Source of the DNA: Bacteroidota bacterium
GTDB taxonomy: Bacteria; Bacteroidota; Ignavibacteria; Ignavibacteriales; Ignavibacteriaceae
Direction: 5' to 3'
NCBI GenBank assembly: GCA_021777835.1
Contig: JAJYDC010000009.1
Location: 43,794-107,793, forward strand
DNA: 64,000 nucleotides
Shown: piece after piece, positions 45,850 through 54,947 of the stretch
How positions within the stretch are numbered: the stretch's first letter is position 1
How the letters are laid out: the number at the start of each line of letters is the position of its first letter
The notes under the pieces: generated by a model
What the model saw: only the letters and a program-made list of their open reading frames with translations
Databases searched by the model: none
Told to the model about the DNA's origin: nothing
Position numbers and translations under genes: made by a program

Positions 45850-46086
45850 TTACTTACCTAATTTTTCCTTTAAATATCTAACAGCATCTCCTACTGTACC
45901 GATTTTTTCTGCGTCTTCATCAGGTATTGAAACTGAGAATGCGCTTTCGAAACCCATTACCAATTCAACAATATCAAGTGAATCGGCACCTAAATCATTT
46001 GTAAATGAAGCTTCAGGTGTAATTTGAGATTCCTCCACACCTAATTTGTCTATAATTATTTCTTTAACTTTAGCTTCAACGTCCAT
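45850..46086 (-). CDS. acpP: Acyl carrier protein
   Basis: 78 residues. The phosphopantetheine-attachment serine is in [12 protein letters not shown] (Ser about 39). The acidic helical composition and length are standard. It carries acyl intermediates for the fab enzymes encoded around it. A good AGGAGATACAA ribosome-binding region precedes the ATG. Confidence 0.97.
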   Translation of the reverse strand: MDVEAKVKEIIIDKLGVEESQITPEASFTNDLGADSLDIVELVMGFESAFSVSIPDEDAEKIGTVGDAVRYLKEKLGK

Positions 46087-46140
46087 TTGTATCTCCTAAT
46101 TTAATTAATGATTGATTGTTACTGTTTTCTTAATTTTTCG

Positions 46141-46884
46141 TTACATTACCATTCCGCCGTCAACTGAAATTACTTGACCTGTAATATAATCAGAATCTGA
46201 TGACGCCAAAAATGAAACAACTTTAGCAACATCTTCTGGAGTTCCTATTTTCTTAATTGGAATCTGAGATAATATCATTTCTCTTTGCGATGCGGTCAAT
46301 TTTTCTGTCATATCTGTAGAAATATATCCTGGGGCTACTGCGTTCACATTTATGTTTCTTGATGCTAATTCTTTTGCTGTCGACTTTGTAAATCCAATTA
46401 TGCCTGATTTTGCAGCTACATAATTCGCTTGTCCTGGATTCCCCGTTATTGCAACTACCGAAGAAATATTTATAATTTTGCCGTATCGTTTACTTAACAT
46501 TGTCTTAAGCGATACTTTTGTATAATTAAATACGCTTTTAAGGTTTGAAGCAATTACCTTATCAAAATCTGCTTCGGACATCCTAAGGAGCAAATTGTCT
46601 TTAGTTATTCCGGCATTGTTTACTAAAATATCTAATCCCTGCAAATTTTCCAAAGCAAAAGTGACAGTTTTTTCTGCTTCGCCATAAGAGGAAGCATCAG
46701 CCTTAAAACCTAGAATTTTTACTCCCAATTTTTGTGATTCGGCTTCAAGTGATTTTGCCGCTTCTTCAGAGTTTTGAAATGTAAAGACTACATTACAACC
46801 CAAAGAAGCAAGCTCAAGAACGACTGCTCTGCCAATCCCTCTAGTTCCTCCTGTAACTATTGCATTTTTCCCGCTTAACTTCAT
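46141..46884 (-). CDS. fabG: 3-oxoacyl-ACP reductase
   Basis: 247 residues of the short-chain dehydrogenase family. NADPH motif TGGTRGIGRAV (about 11-21), NNAGIT (about 88-93), catalytic Ser in NISSVVAITG and YVAAKSG with the catalytic Tyr and Lys. The ending SVDGGMVM is typical of FabG. Its start overlaps the stop of the upstream cysteine-rich gene by 4 bases. Confidence 0.97.
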   Translation of the reverse strand: MKLSGKNAIVTGGTRGIGRAVVLELASLGCNVVFTFQNSEEAAKSLEAESQKLGVKILGFKADASSYGEAEKTVTFALENLQGLDILVNNAGITKDNLLLRMSEADFDKVIASNLKSVFNYTKVSLKTMLSKRYGKIINISSVVAITGNPGQANYVAAKSGIIGFTKSTAKELASRNINVNAVAPGYISTDMTEKLTASQREMILSQIPIKKIGTPEDVAKVVSFLASSDSDYITGQVISVDGGMVM

Positions 46885-47471
46885 GCTACTTCTCTTGAGT
46901 TTTCGTTATTTAAATATTGTTTTCTATATTCTTCTAATTCTGCAAATCCATCTGGGCCGAAAAGTTGAAGTAATTCTTCCTGACAAGCCTCATAAATTGA
47001 TATTGCTTGCACCGGATTCTTATTGCAAACTTTTAATCGGTCTATATGCCCATCGTCGATAGTTAAAGAGCCTTCAAATATTGTCAACGGAAACAACATA
47101 CAATATAACGGTTTATATTTCCATTTGTGCTCATGCTCGTTAAGTGCCAATTTTTGTAAAGTGCATAGGCCCGCCTTATCCAGAAAAACACACTTATTAT
47201 TATGTAACTCAGTGCCTACAGCTATGCCTGATGCAAAGTCCTTATCTTCTACTGGAGCCTCAAACCATTTATCAATATCGGTAATTTGACTATCATCCAT
47301 TATAGGAATTATTTTGTCTTTAATATTTAAAATATCTTGATGCTCCTTCGAGTCAACATATACACCATAATAACAGCACTCGCCGTTGCATTGGCAGCTA
47401 AACTTAAACGTAAAAATCAATGGGTCTATCTTGATCCCATTAATTTCTTTTGCTTGAATTGTATTACTCAA
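46881..47471 (-). CDS. YkgJ/DUF3109-like cysteine-cluster protein
   Basis: 196 residues. Conserved cysteines are arranged as CQCNGECC near residue 31, CVFLDKAGLC near 94, YCMLFPL near 123 and VCNK near 148. This fits the Fe/Zn-binding cysteine-cluster proteins annotated as YkgJ or DUF3109, whose function is not established. It sits between fabD and fabG with 4-base overlaps on both sides, so it is translated with the fatty-acid genes. Whether it modifies or assists a Fab enzyme is unknown. No signal peptide; cytoplasmic. Confidence 0.82.
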   Translation of the reverse strand: MSNTIQAKEINGIKIDPLIFTFKFSCQCNGECCYYGVYVDSKEHQDILNIKDKIIPIMDDSQITDIDKWFEAPVEDKDFASGIAVGTELHNNKCVFLDKAGLCTLQKLALNEHEHKWKYKPLYCMLFPLTIFEGSLTIDDGHIDRLKVCNKNPVQAISIYEACQEELLQLFGPDGFAELEEYRKQYLNNENSREVA

Positions 47472-48382
47472 AGGTATTTCTCCACATCTAAATATTTGTC
47501 AATACCGAAACATTTAACATCAGAATTAATTCTCTTTACTAATCCCTGTAAGACTTTTCCGGGACCCACTTCATAAAATTCTTCAATGCCATCATTGATC
47601 ATGTTTACAATTGTTTCTTCCCATCGAACAGGCGAAGTCAGTTGCTCGAATAGTAATTTTTTTATTTGGTCTTTGTTAGTGACAGGTTTAGCTGTAACAT
47701 TTGCATAGACAGGAAACCGAGCGTCGTAAATGTAAGTGTTGTCTAACTCATTTAGAAATTCATTTTGGGCAGATTTCATTAACGAAGAATGGAATGCTCC
47801 GCTTACAACAAGTTCCTTTACTAATTTCGCTCCTCTAAACTTACATATTTCCATCGCCTTCTTTACGCCACTTACCGAGCCCGATATTACTATTTGGCCG
47901 GGAGAATTAAAATTGGCACATTGGACTGCTCCCTCAGCTGAGGCTTCTAAACAAGTATCTGTAACTATCTGAGAATCTAGCCCAATTATCGCTGCCATAG
48001 TCCCGGGATATTCTATGCCTGCTTTTTGCATAGCAACACCTCTTGCTCTGACTAATTTCACGGCATCATAAAATTGCATAGAACTTGCAGCAACCAAAGC
48101 TGAATATTCACCTAATGAGTGTCCCGCTGCGGCATCTACATTAAGTGTTCTAATTAGGCTAGCTAGAATAACGCTATGAAGGAAAATAGCAGGCTGAGTA
48201 AATTCAGTTTGCTTTAGTTGATCTTCCGGTCCGTTGAATAATATATATGAAAGGTTAATACCAAGAGCATCATCAGCAATATTAATCATTTCCTTTGCTT
48301 CAACGGATTTATCATATAGATCTTTCGCCATACTTACATATTGCGATCCCTGTCCTGGAAAAAGAAAAGCCTTTTTAGACAT
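47468..48382 (-). CDS. fabD: Malonyl-CoA:ACP transacylase
   Basis: 304 residues. N-terminal FLFPGQGSQYVSM and the nucleophile motif AGHSLGEYSALVA (Ser about 90) are diagnostic. Catalytic His is in SGAFHSSLM (about 198). It loads malonate onto ACP for the synthases FabH and FabF. Upstream of it is fabH, 24 bases away. Confidence 0.97.
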   Translation of the reverse strand: MSKKAFLFPGQGSQYVSMAKDLYDKSVEAKEMINIADDALGINLSYILFNGPEDQLKQTEFTQPAIFLHSVILASLIRTLNVDAAAGHSLGEYSALVAASSMQFYDAVKLVRARGVAMQKAGIEYPGTMAAIIGLDSQIVTDTCLEASAEGAVQCANFNSPGQIVISGSVSGVKKAMEICKFRGAKLVKELVVSGAFHSSLMKSAQNEFLNELDNTYIYDARFPVYANVTAKPVTNKDQIKKLLFEQLTSPVRWEETIVNMINDGIEEFYEVGPGKVLQGLVKRINSDVKCFGIDKYLDVEKYL

Positions 48383-48406
48383 AAATAAGTTGTTTCATCA
48401 ATATTA

Positions 48407-49408
48407 TTAAATAGCCCATACTAGATAAATAGCTCCCCACGTGTATCCAGCCCCAAAAGCTGATAGAATTAGCTTGTCTCCCTTTTTGATTTTTCCATTG
48501 CGATAATATTCCACCAGACAAAGAGGAATTGTCGCTGCCGTTGTATTCCCATATCGCTCTATATTTATCATAACTTTATCTTGGCTAATTCCCATACGGT
48601 CTGCTGTAGCTGAAATAATTCTTAAATTAGCCTGGTGTGGTACAAGATATGAAATATCTTCTGAAGTCAATTTATTCTTTTGCATTATCTCATAGGAAAT
48701 ATCGGCCATTCCTTTTACGGCAACCTTGAAGACTGCTTTCCCGTCCTGGAAGATATAGTGTAATTTGTTATCCACAGTTTCATGCGTGGGAGGGTTAAGA
48801 CTTCCCCCACCTTTCATATTAAGTGCTTCTTTACCGGATCCGTCAATTTTCAGTAATGAATCCTGCATACCTAAGTTTTGATCTTCGGTTGGTTCTAGAA
48901 GAACTGCTGCCCCTGCGTCACCGAATAATATGCAATTATTACGATCTGTATAATCTGTTATTGAGGTCATTTTGTCAGCACCAATTACCATAACTTTCTT
49001 ATACTTGCCGCTCTCAATTAAAGAACATCCGGTTTGAAAAGCGAATAGGAATCCTGAGCATGCAGCAGAAAGATCAAAACCCCATGCATTCTTTGCACCG
49101 ATATTGTCTTGAACCAGGCAAGCTGTAGCAGGGAAAAACATATTCGGCGTTACGGTAGCTACAATAATGACATCAATTTCGTCTGCGGACATATTTTTAC
49201 TTTTTAATAGATCCTCCGCTGCCTTTGTAGCAAGGTCACTTGTTGCACCATTCTCCAACATCCTTCTTTCTCTGATACCGGTTCTTGTTCTTATCCATTC
49301 GTCGTTAGTATCAACTATTTTCTCAAAGAATGCATTATCTAATATTTTATCAGGGACATACATACCAACGCCTGTAACTATTGCGCGGATCTTACCATTA
49401 TTTTCCAT
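48407..49408 (-). CDS. fabH: Beta-ketoacyl-ACP synthase III
   Basis: 333 residues. The catalytic triad motifs are visible: Cys in SAACSGFLFA (about 117), His in LVPHQANLRI (about 251) and Asn in YGNTTAATIP (about 281). It starts fatty acid synthesis by condensing acetyl-CoA or branched acyl-CoA with malonyl-ACP. Lies 11 bases downstream of plsX. Confidence 0.97.
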   Translation of the reverse strand: MENNGKIRAIVTGVGMYVPDKILDNAFFEKIVDTNDEWIRTRTGIRERRMLENGATSDLATKAAEDLLKSKNMSADEIDVIIVATVTPNMFFPATACLVQDNIGAKNAWGFDLSAACSGFLFAFQTGCSLIESGKYKKVMVIGADKMTSITDYTDRNNCILFGDAGAAVLLEPTEDQNLGMQDSLLKIDGSGKEALNMKGGGSLNPPTHETVDNKLHYIFQDGKAVFKVAVKGMADISYEIMQKNKLTSEDISYLVPHQANLRIISATADRMGISQDKVMINIERYGNTTAATIPLCLVEYYRNGKIKKGDKLILSAFGAGYTWGAIYLVWAI

Positions 49409-49419
49409 CTAAATTCCGA

Positions 49420-50454
49420 TTATGTTATACTTGAATATTTCTGAATAGAGTTTTCTATTTTAGAGACTAAATCCTTCTCATACATTTCATGAGCACGCAG
49501 GACCATATTTTTTATTGCTTTCGGAGTACTTGAGCCGTGCCCTATTATTATAATTCCGTTTATTCCAAGCAGGGGAACACCGCCATGTTCTTGATAATCA
49601 AAATCCTTTAATATTTCTTTAAATGAGCTTCTAAGCAATCCTATTTTAATTTTATTGAAGAGGCTTTTGCTTGCGTAATCTTTGAATTTGAATTTAAGGA
49701 AGTCTAGGACACCCTCACCAAACTTTATAAGTATATTACCGACAAAACCATCGCAGACAACAACATTGACTGTCCCTTGCAGTATATCTCTTCCTTCAAC
49801 ATTGCCGAAGAAATTTAAGTTTGTTTTTCTTATTAATTCAGCAGCTGCTAGTGAGACCTCGTTACCCTTCGAATCTTCCTCCCCTACACTTAGTATGCCG
49901 ATTTTGGGATTTTGAATTCCATAGATTTCTTGAGTAAAGATAGTGCCCATAACAGCGTATTCCAATAGGTGCCTAGGCTTAGAGTCAACACTTGCGCCTA
50001 CATCGAACACAGTTGTTATACCTTTTGAATTCGGCATTAGAGCGCCAATAGTAGCCCTACCCACGCCCACTATTCTTCCTATAATTAAAGTGGAGGCAGC
50101 CATCATTGCACCTGTATTGCCTGCGCTTACAAATGCATCGGCTTTCTTTTCTTTAACTAGTTTGGCGCCTACAACAATTGAGGAATCAGGTTTTGATTTT
50201 ATTGCATTAGTGGGGGTGTCATCCATTTCAATAACTTCTTCAGCGTTAATGATATTATCTTCATTAAAACTAAGATTATTCTCAGAGATGACTTGTTTAA
50301 TTGCTTGCTTTTTACCTACAAGGAAAAGGTCGAAGCTTTTCTTTTCAGACATTGCTTGAATAGCGCCGATGACAGCGTTCTGGGGGGCGAAGTCGCCCCC
50401 CATTGCATCCACAACTATTCTGCATTTTGAGTTGTTCTGATCAGAATTGTGCAT
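49420..50454 (-). CDS. plsX: Phosphate acyltransferase
   Basis: 344 residues. N-terminal IVVDAMGGDFAP and the internal SAGNTGAMMAAS and DVGASVDSKP motifs are diagnostic of PlsX, and GVPLLGINGIIIIGHG lies near the C-terminus. It makes acyl-phosphate from acyl-ACP, linking fatty acid to phospholipid synthesis. Lies between rpmF and fabH, the usual order. Confidence 0.96.
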   Translation of the reverse strand: MHNSDQNNSKCRIVVDAMGGDFAPQNAVIGAIQAMSEKKSFDLFLVGKKQAIKQVISENNLSFNEDNIINAEEVIEMDDTPTNAIKSKPDSSIVVGAKLVKEKKADAFVSAGNTGAMMAASTLIIGRIVGVGRATIGALMPNSKGITTVFDVGASVDSKPRHLLEYAVMGTIFTQEIYGIQNPKIGILSVGEEDSKGNEVSLAAAELIRKTNLNFFGNVEGRDILQGTVNVVVCDGFVGNILIKFGEGVLDFLKFKFKDYASKSLFNKIKIGLLRSSFKEILKDFDYQEHGGVPLLGINGIIIIGHGSSTPKAIKNMVLRAHEMYEKDLVSKIENSIQKYSSIT

Positions 50455-50474
50455 TGAAAGGATTGATATTTGAA

Positions 50475-50654
50475 TTAGCTTTTAGGTAAAAACATTGAAC
50501 GTTCATTATAATAACCACAGGATGGGCAAGCGCGATGAGTTAATTTAAGCTCACCACAGTTCGAACATTTGCCCATTGAAGGTACAGTTGCTTTGTAATG
50601 TGTTCTATGTTTATCTCTTCTGCTTTTAGACCATCGTCTTTTGGGATTTGGCAT
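50475..50654 (-). CDS. rpmF: 50S ribosomal protein L32
   Basis: 59 residues, read directly from the minus strand: ATG at 50654, TAA at 50475-50477. It begins [20 protein letters not shown] and carries a zinc ribbon, CSNC at 30-33 and CPSC at 43-46, so it is the zinc-binding form. It is a structural protein of the large ribosomal subunit. It lies 21 bases after the DUF177 gene and 20 bases before plsX, the conserved arrangement. Confidence 0.96.
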   Translation of the reverse strand: MPNPKRRWSKSRRDKHRTHYKATVPSMGKCSNCGELKLTHRACPSCGYYNERSMFLPKS

Positions 50655-50675
50655 AATTTATTCCGTCTGTTAATT

Positions 50676-51176
50676 TTAGTTTATTTTATTTTTCAAATCT
50701 ATCAATGGTAACCATCTAGCGTCAATATTTGATTTCTCGCAATTACAATTCCCCTCATTTAGATTCTTACCGCACTTATAACATAATCCTTTGCAGTCTT
50801 CTTTGCATAGCTTCTTCATTGGAATTGAAAGAAGGACAAAGTCTTTGATATCTTCATCTAATATAAGTTTATCTGCATCATTAGGCAGATAAGTAATATT
50901 AATTGATTCACTTTCAACTGGCTCTTTTCCAAATAGATATACCATCTGATATTCTGTCGTAATAGGCGTATTGTAATTAACCGTACACCTATCACATTCA
51001 AAACGAGCACTCAATTCCAAAGCTACATTAAGAACAATTTGATTACTTGATTTATTGAGTTCAACTTCTACAGAAACATTACCAAAGAAATATTCTTCTA
51101 ATCCTATTTCTTTAATTGGCTCTTCAAAAACATAGTTATGAACACCTTCACTAAGGTTTGAAATCTTAATAATCAT
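50676..51176 (-). CDS. DUF177 (YceD) family protein
   Basis: 166 residues. The central FECDRCTVNYNTPI and the C-terminal CKEDCKGLCYKCGKNLNEG cysteine clusters fit DUF177, which is almost always next to rpmF. Members are linked to 23S rRNA and lipid-operon expression, but the mechanism is unclear. It is the first gene of the minus-strand lipid operon running to rnc. Start ATG 51176. Confidence 0.92.
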   Translation of the reverse strand: MIIKISNLSEGVHNYVFEEPIKEIGLEEYFFGNVSVEVELNKSSNQIVLNVALELSARFECDRCTVNYNTPITTEYQMVYLFGKEPVESESINITYLPNDADKLILDEDIKDFVLLSIPMKKLCKEDCKGLCYKCGKNLNEGNCNCEKSNIDARWLPLIDLKNKIN

Positions 51177-51836
51177 AGCTTTTTCTCAAAAAGGTGCGAA
51201 AAATAGATTGAAAATATAGCCATACTTAGATTGATAATCAAATTTTTATCAATAAGTTTTTGTTATTTTGGCTCATATTTGAATGAAAGCGACCTTTATA
51301 GGCTGAGCGGGTGCTTGACGATATTTAGCCACACTTTTATATGTAATTGGTTTCAAGGGGATTCTGATTTTACGTATTATGCAACAAATGCTAAGCTATG
51401 TTTATACTGTTTGGATTTTTGTTATTATAATGAGGTTAGTTAGGTGTTTATACTTATGGGGGAGGCTTTAGGGTGGGGCGTAGGTGCCTAGTAGTGTGCA
51501 TTCAGAGTGCATACATAGTGCATTCAGAGTGCATTCATAATTTCTATGGGGTTAAATTTCGTATGGGTGGCAATCGAGAATTGGCTAGGTTCAATTATTA
51601 TGATATTTTAAGAAGTTCAAGCCTCTTTCTTAATTAAAGATATTAAATTGCAGTAAATAATGCAACCGGAATGCTTTAATTGTACTTATGACTTCCCTTC
51701 TCTTTCTGATAAATATTTAAGATGTATTGTAAAGGTAGTTCAGAATAAATTTATATTTTATATTAGAAGTTTAAGATAATATATTTGAGTGTATTTTTTA
51801 CAAATTTAAAACCATGCAAAGGTTATTTGATTATTC
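51177..51836. other. Divergent intergenic region with a 22-bp tandem repeat
   Basis: 660 bases between the starts of the DUF177 gene (-) and the ABC ATPase gene (+). A TTG-started frame at 51231-51443 is unconvincing. Contains the tandem repeat 51496-51539; otherwise AT-rich with nothing recognisable. Confidence 0.5.
51496..51539 (+). repeat. Two-copy 22-bp tandem repeat
   Basis: Units 51496-51517 and 51518-51539 differ at one base. Each unit itself contains AGTGCAT twice, so the whole is a run of about 11-bp half-units. Possible DNA-binding site array or replication slippage product. Confidence 0.7.
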
Positions 51837-52733
51837 ATGTTAAAAGTTGAGAACCTGACAAAAGAGTTTAAGGGTGTAACTGCTGTAAAAGATTTGTCTT
51901 TTGCAGTAGCGCCGGGTAAAATATTTGGTTTACTAGGACCAAACGGAGCAGGTAAAACTACAACAATCAGAACTGTGATCAATGTATTAAAGCCTACATC
52001 AGGGAAGATTTATTTTGACGATAAACCTTTAACAGAGAAATTTTATAATCTGGTAGGATATTTGCCTGAAGAACGGGGTCTTTACAAAAAGAGCAAAGTT
52101 TGGGATGTAATTCTATATCTTGCAGAGATTAAGGGAATGGCAGCCAAGGAGGCTAAATCAAAAGCGCAAGAATGGTTACGTGTATTTGAAATTGAGAATT
52201 ATAGAGATAAAAAGATAGAAGAACTTTCAAAGGGTAATCAGCAGAAGGTACAATTCATTAGTTCAATTATTCATGACCCGGGGCTTCTGATATTAGATGA
52301 GCCTTTTAGCGGATTTGATCCAATTAATCAGCAGTTTATAAAAGATTTAATACTTTCTATGGCAAAATCCGGTAAAATTATAATATTATCTACACATCAG
52401 ATGGAAACGGCAGAAAGACTTTGTACAGATATTCTTTTAATAAATAAGGGGAAAGAAGTATGTTCCGGGCAGCTATCTGATGTGAAAAATAAGTTCGGAA
52501 GTAATATGATTAAAGTTGAGTATAATGGGGATGGTTCATTCTTAAATTCGCTTCCGGAAGTAAAGCGCATTGACAATTATAGTAACTATGCAGAGATTCA
52601 GCTAGAAGATAATATTTCTCCACACGTATTTCTGCGCAAAATTGTTACGGGAATTGATGTAAAGTATTTTTCTGTTATTGAACCATCATTAAATAAGATA
52701 TTTATAGACCTTATACAAGAGAGTTCAAATTAA
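51837..52733 (+). CDS. ABC transporter ATP-binding protein (NatA-like)
   Basis: 298 residues. Walker A GPNGAGKTT (about 35-43), signature LSKGNQQKVQF (about 131-141), Walker B LLILDEPFSGFDP (about 152-164) and the switch histidine in STHQMETAERL. A C-terminal domain of about 80 residues is present, as in NatA/CcmA-type exporters. It energises the permease encoded 4 bases downstream. Substrate unknown; sodium or drug export are examples in the family. Confidence 0.94.
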   Translation: MLKVENLTKEFKGVTAVKDLSFAVAPGKIFGLLGPNGAGKTTTIRTVINVLKPTSGKIYFDDKPLTEKFYNLVGYLPEERGLYKKSKVWDVILYLAEIKGMAAKEAKSKAQEWLRVFEIENYRDKKIEELSKGNQQKVQFISSIIHDPGLLILDEPFSGFDPINQQFIKDLILSMAKSGKIIILSTHQMETAERLCTDILLINKGKEVCSGQLSDVKNKFGSNMIKVEYNGDGSFLNSLPEVKRIDNYSNYAEIQLEDNISPHVFLRKIVTGIDVKYFSVIEPSLNKIFIDLIQESSN

Positions 52734-52737
52734 GATT

Positions 52738-53979
52738 ATGAGAAAAGTCCTTGCAATTGCTAAATGGGAGTATTGGGAAAAAGTTAAGACCAAGACTTTC
52801 TTAATTTCTTTGATACTGACTCCAGCAATTATAATCGGTTTTTCATTAGCTCCAACCTTTTTATCCGGAAGTGGAGACTCATATACAAAAGCGATCGGGA
52901 TTATAGATACTTCGGGATTATTCACTAATAAGATTAAAAACGGGTTAGAAAATATTAGATTAAAAAATAATCAACCAAGTTATATCTTAATTAATTTAAC
53001 AGAGCATGGGAAAGATGAGGATGTTTTAATTAGATCCGCTAATTTATCTGTTATTAAAGGTCACCTTGACGGTTATCTTTTAATAAATTACGGAGGGTCA
53101 GATTCAGTTTCGGCAAAATATTATAATAAAGGCAGTGATAATATTAAAGATATTTCGAACTTTGAGAATGTATTTAATAGTGCCAAGCTGCAAATAGAAT
53201 TATCAGGAATTAATATTAGTCCGAAAATATTGGAGTCGTTGTCGAGAAGGGGTGAAATAAAAACGATCAAAATTGAGGCAAATGGTGAGACTTCAAATAA
53301 TGATTTTGTTACTGTCTTTTTCACTTCATTTATTTTTATAATTCTTTTGATGATGATGATATTATCATCGGGCGGTATGTTAATACGTAATTTAGTTGAA
53401 GAAAAGTCAAACAGGCTAATTGAAATTCTAGTTTCAAGTTGTTCACCGAATCAACTTCTTACGGGGAAAGTATTGGGTCTAAGCACATTAGGGCTGACGC
53501 AGGTAATTATATGGGGAATTATAGGAATAGTCTTAGAAGGCATTTCAACAATTCCATCAAATGCTTTTAATAATATAATACCTATTGCGATTTATTTCGT
53601 ATTAGGATTTATTTTTTATACTGCGATATTTGTCGGTTTAGGATCGGTAGTAACAACAGAGCAAGAAGCTCAGCAAATAACGAGCTATCTTAGCCTTACG
53701 CTTATATTGCCTATAGCTATAAGTGTGCCGGCAATGGAGAATCCAAATTCGGTTTTTGTGCATATACTATCTTATATTCCATTTACAATTCCTTCAGTAA
53801 TGATTTTGCGATTTAATATTGAATCGATTCCGTTTCCTGAGATATTGACTTCAACACTTATCATGGTAGTATCAATTTATATTGCTATAGTCGGGTCATC
53901 AAAGATTTTCAAGATTGGTATATTATCATACGGGAAGAGGCCTTCAATTAGAGAATTAATTAACTGGCTTAGAGAATAA
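52738..53979 (+). CDS. ABC-2 type permease (NatB-like)
   Basis: 413 residues. One N-terminal helix (about 20-42) is followed by an extracytoplasmic domain of about 140 residues and then five to six helices (from about 196). RNLVEEKSNRLIEILVSSCSP, about residues 215-236, is the conserved ABC-2 export-permease element. It forms the transporter with the preceding ATPase, and 8 bases separate it from the next gene. Confidence 0.92.
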   Translation: MRKVLAIAKWEYWEKVKTKTFLISLILTPAIIIGFSLAPTFLSGSGDSYTKAIGIIDTSGLFTNKIKNGLENIRLKNNQPSYILINLTEHGKDEDVLIRSANLSVIKGHLDGYLLINYGGSDSVSAKYYNKGSDNIKDISNFENVFNSAKLQIELSGINISPKILESLSRRGEIKTIKIEANGETSNNDFVTVFFTSFIFIILLMMMILSSGGMLIRNLVEEKSNRLIEILVSSCSPNQLLTGKVLGLSTLGLTQVIIWGIIGIVLEGISTIPSNAFNNIIPIAIYFVLGFIFYTAIFVGLGSVVTTEQEAQQITSYLSLTLILPIAISVPAMENPNSVFVHILSYIPFTIPSVMILRFNIESIPFPEILTSTLIMVVSIYIAIVGSSKIFKIGILSYGKRPSIRELINWLRE

Positions 53980-53987
53980 TAGGTTTA

Positions 53988-54947
53988 ATGTTTTATTTTA
54001 TTTCAGCTATAGCGGCAATAATTCCGATGATGGCATATTTAGTCATCATCTGGTTATTTGACAAATATGATCGTGAACCATTCAGTTTTGTACTAATTAA
54101 TTATTTATGGGGCGCGATTGGTGCAATATTTTTAGCTATTATCGGAAGCGCAGCCATTGAATCAATATTATCTATTTGGATAAAGAACCCGATAAGATTG
54201 AATCATATTGAAACTATTGCTGTTGCGCCATACGTTGAAGAGATTACAAAGGGACTTTTCCTCTTTATTATTTTTGCCAATAGGAAATTTGATAATATTA
54301 CTGACGGATTAGTGTATGGCGGAGCTATAGGACTAGGTTTTGGGATGACAGAGAATTTTTTATATTTCATTACATTTGGGAACAATTTTTCGGAATGGCT
54401 TACAATTGTAGTAATTAGGACTTTGTTTTCGGGAGTTATGCATTGTGTAGCAACAGCAACATTCGGGGCATTTTTAGGTTATTCAAAATTCAAGAAGCCA
54501 GCGTATAAAGTTGTATTGCCGATAGTAGGGCTATCACTAGCCATATTTATTCATTTTGCATGGAACTTAAGTGTTACATTTAAGTCAACAGCTGCATTAG
54601 GATTTTTGTTCATGTTCATTACCATTTTAATATTTATTACAGTTTTCACTATTGCAATTATGAGTGAGAAGAAGATAATCTACAATGAGCTATTGGAAGA
54701 ATCAGAAAATGGTTTAATCCCATATGAACATCTTATGATTCTAAATTCATCCAGAAGAAATAGAAACGGCTGGGTTGATGAAAGCATTCGTAAGTTATAT
54801 ATTAGAGCAGCAACAACTTTAGCGTTTAGAAAGATGGAATTAAAAAACTCGTCCGGTTCAAGTAAAATATTTTATGAAAAAGACGTTGATTACTACCGGC
54901 AATTTATCTCAAACTTATTATATAAGCCGGCTGATATTAGACAATGA
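53988..54947 (+). CDS. PrsW-family intramembrane metalloprotease
   Basis: 319 residues with about eight helices. Conserved PrsW elements are present: LVIIWLFDKYDREP (about 18-31), APYVEEITKGLF (Glu pair, about 81-92), GLGFGMTENFLYF, and HFAWNLS with the C-terminal histidine. In Bacillus PrsW cleaves an anti-sigma factor; the substrate here is unknown, and no anti-sigma gene is adjacent. It overlaps the next gene by 4 bases and follows the ABC exporter closely. Confidence 0.9.
   Translation: MFYFISAIAAIIPMMAYLVIIWLFDKYDREPFSFVLINYLWGAIGAIFLAIIGSAAIESILSIWIKNPIRLNHIETIAVAPYVEEITKGLFLFIIFANRKFDNITDGLVYGGAIGLGFGMTENFLYFITFGNNFSEWLTIVVIRTLFSGVMHCVATATFGAFLGYSKFKKPAYKVVLPIVGLSLAIFIHFAWNLSVTFKSTAALGFLFMFITILIFITVFTIAIMSEKKIIYNELLEESENGLIPYEHLMILNSSRRNRNGWVDESIRKLYIRAATTLAFRKMELKNSSGSSKIFYEKDVDYYRQFISNLLYKPADIRQ

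Noticed and set aside
49943..50359. 138-residue plus-strand frame opposite plsX
   Set aside because: plsX is unmistakable on the other strand; the frame has no start signals.
51231..51443. Possible 70-residue gene upstream of the ABC exporter
   Set aside because: TTG start, no ribosome-binding site, runs of Cys, Phe and Tyr without pattern; likely chance.
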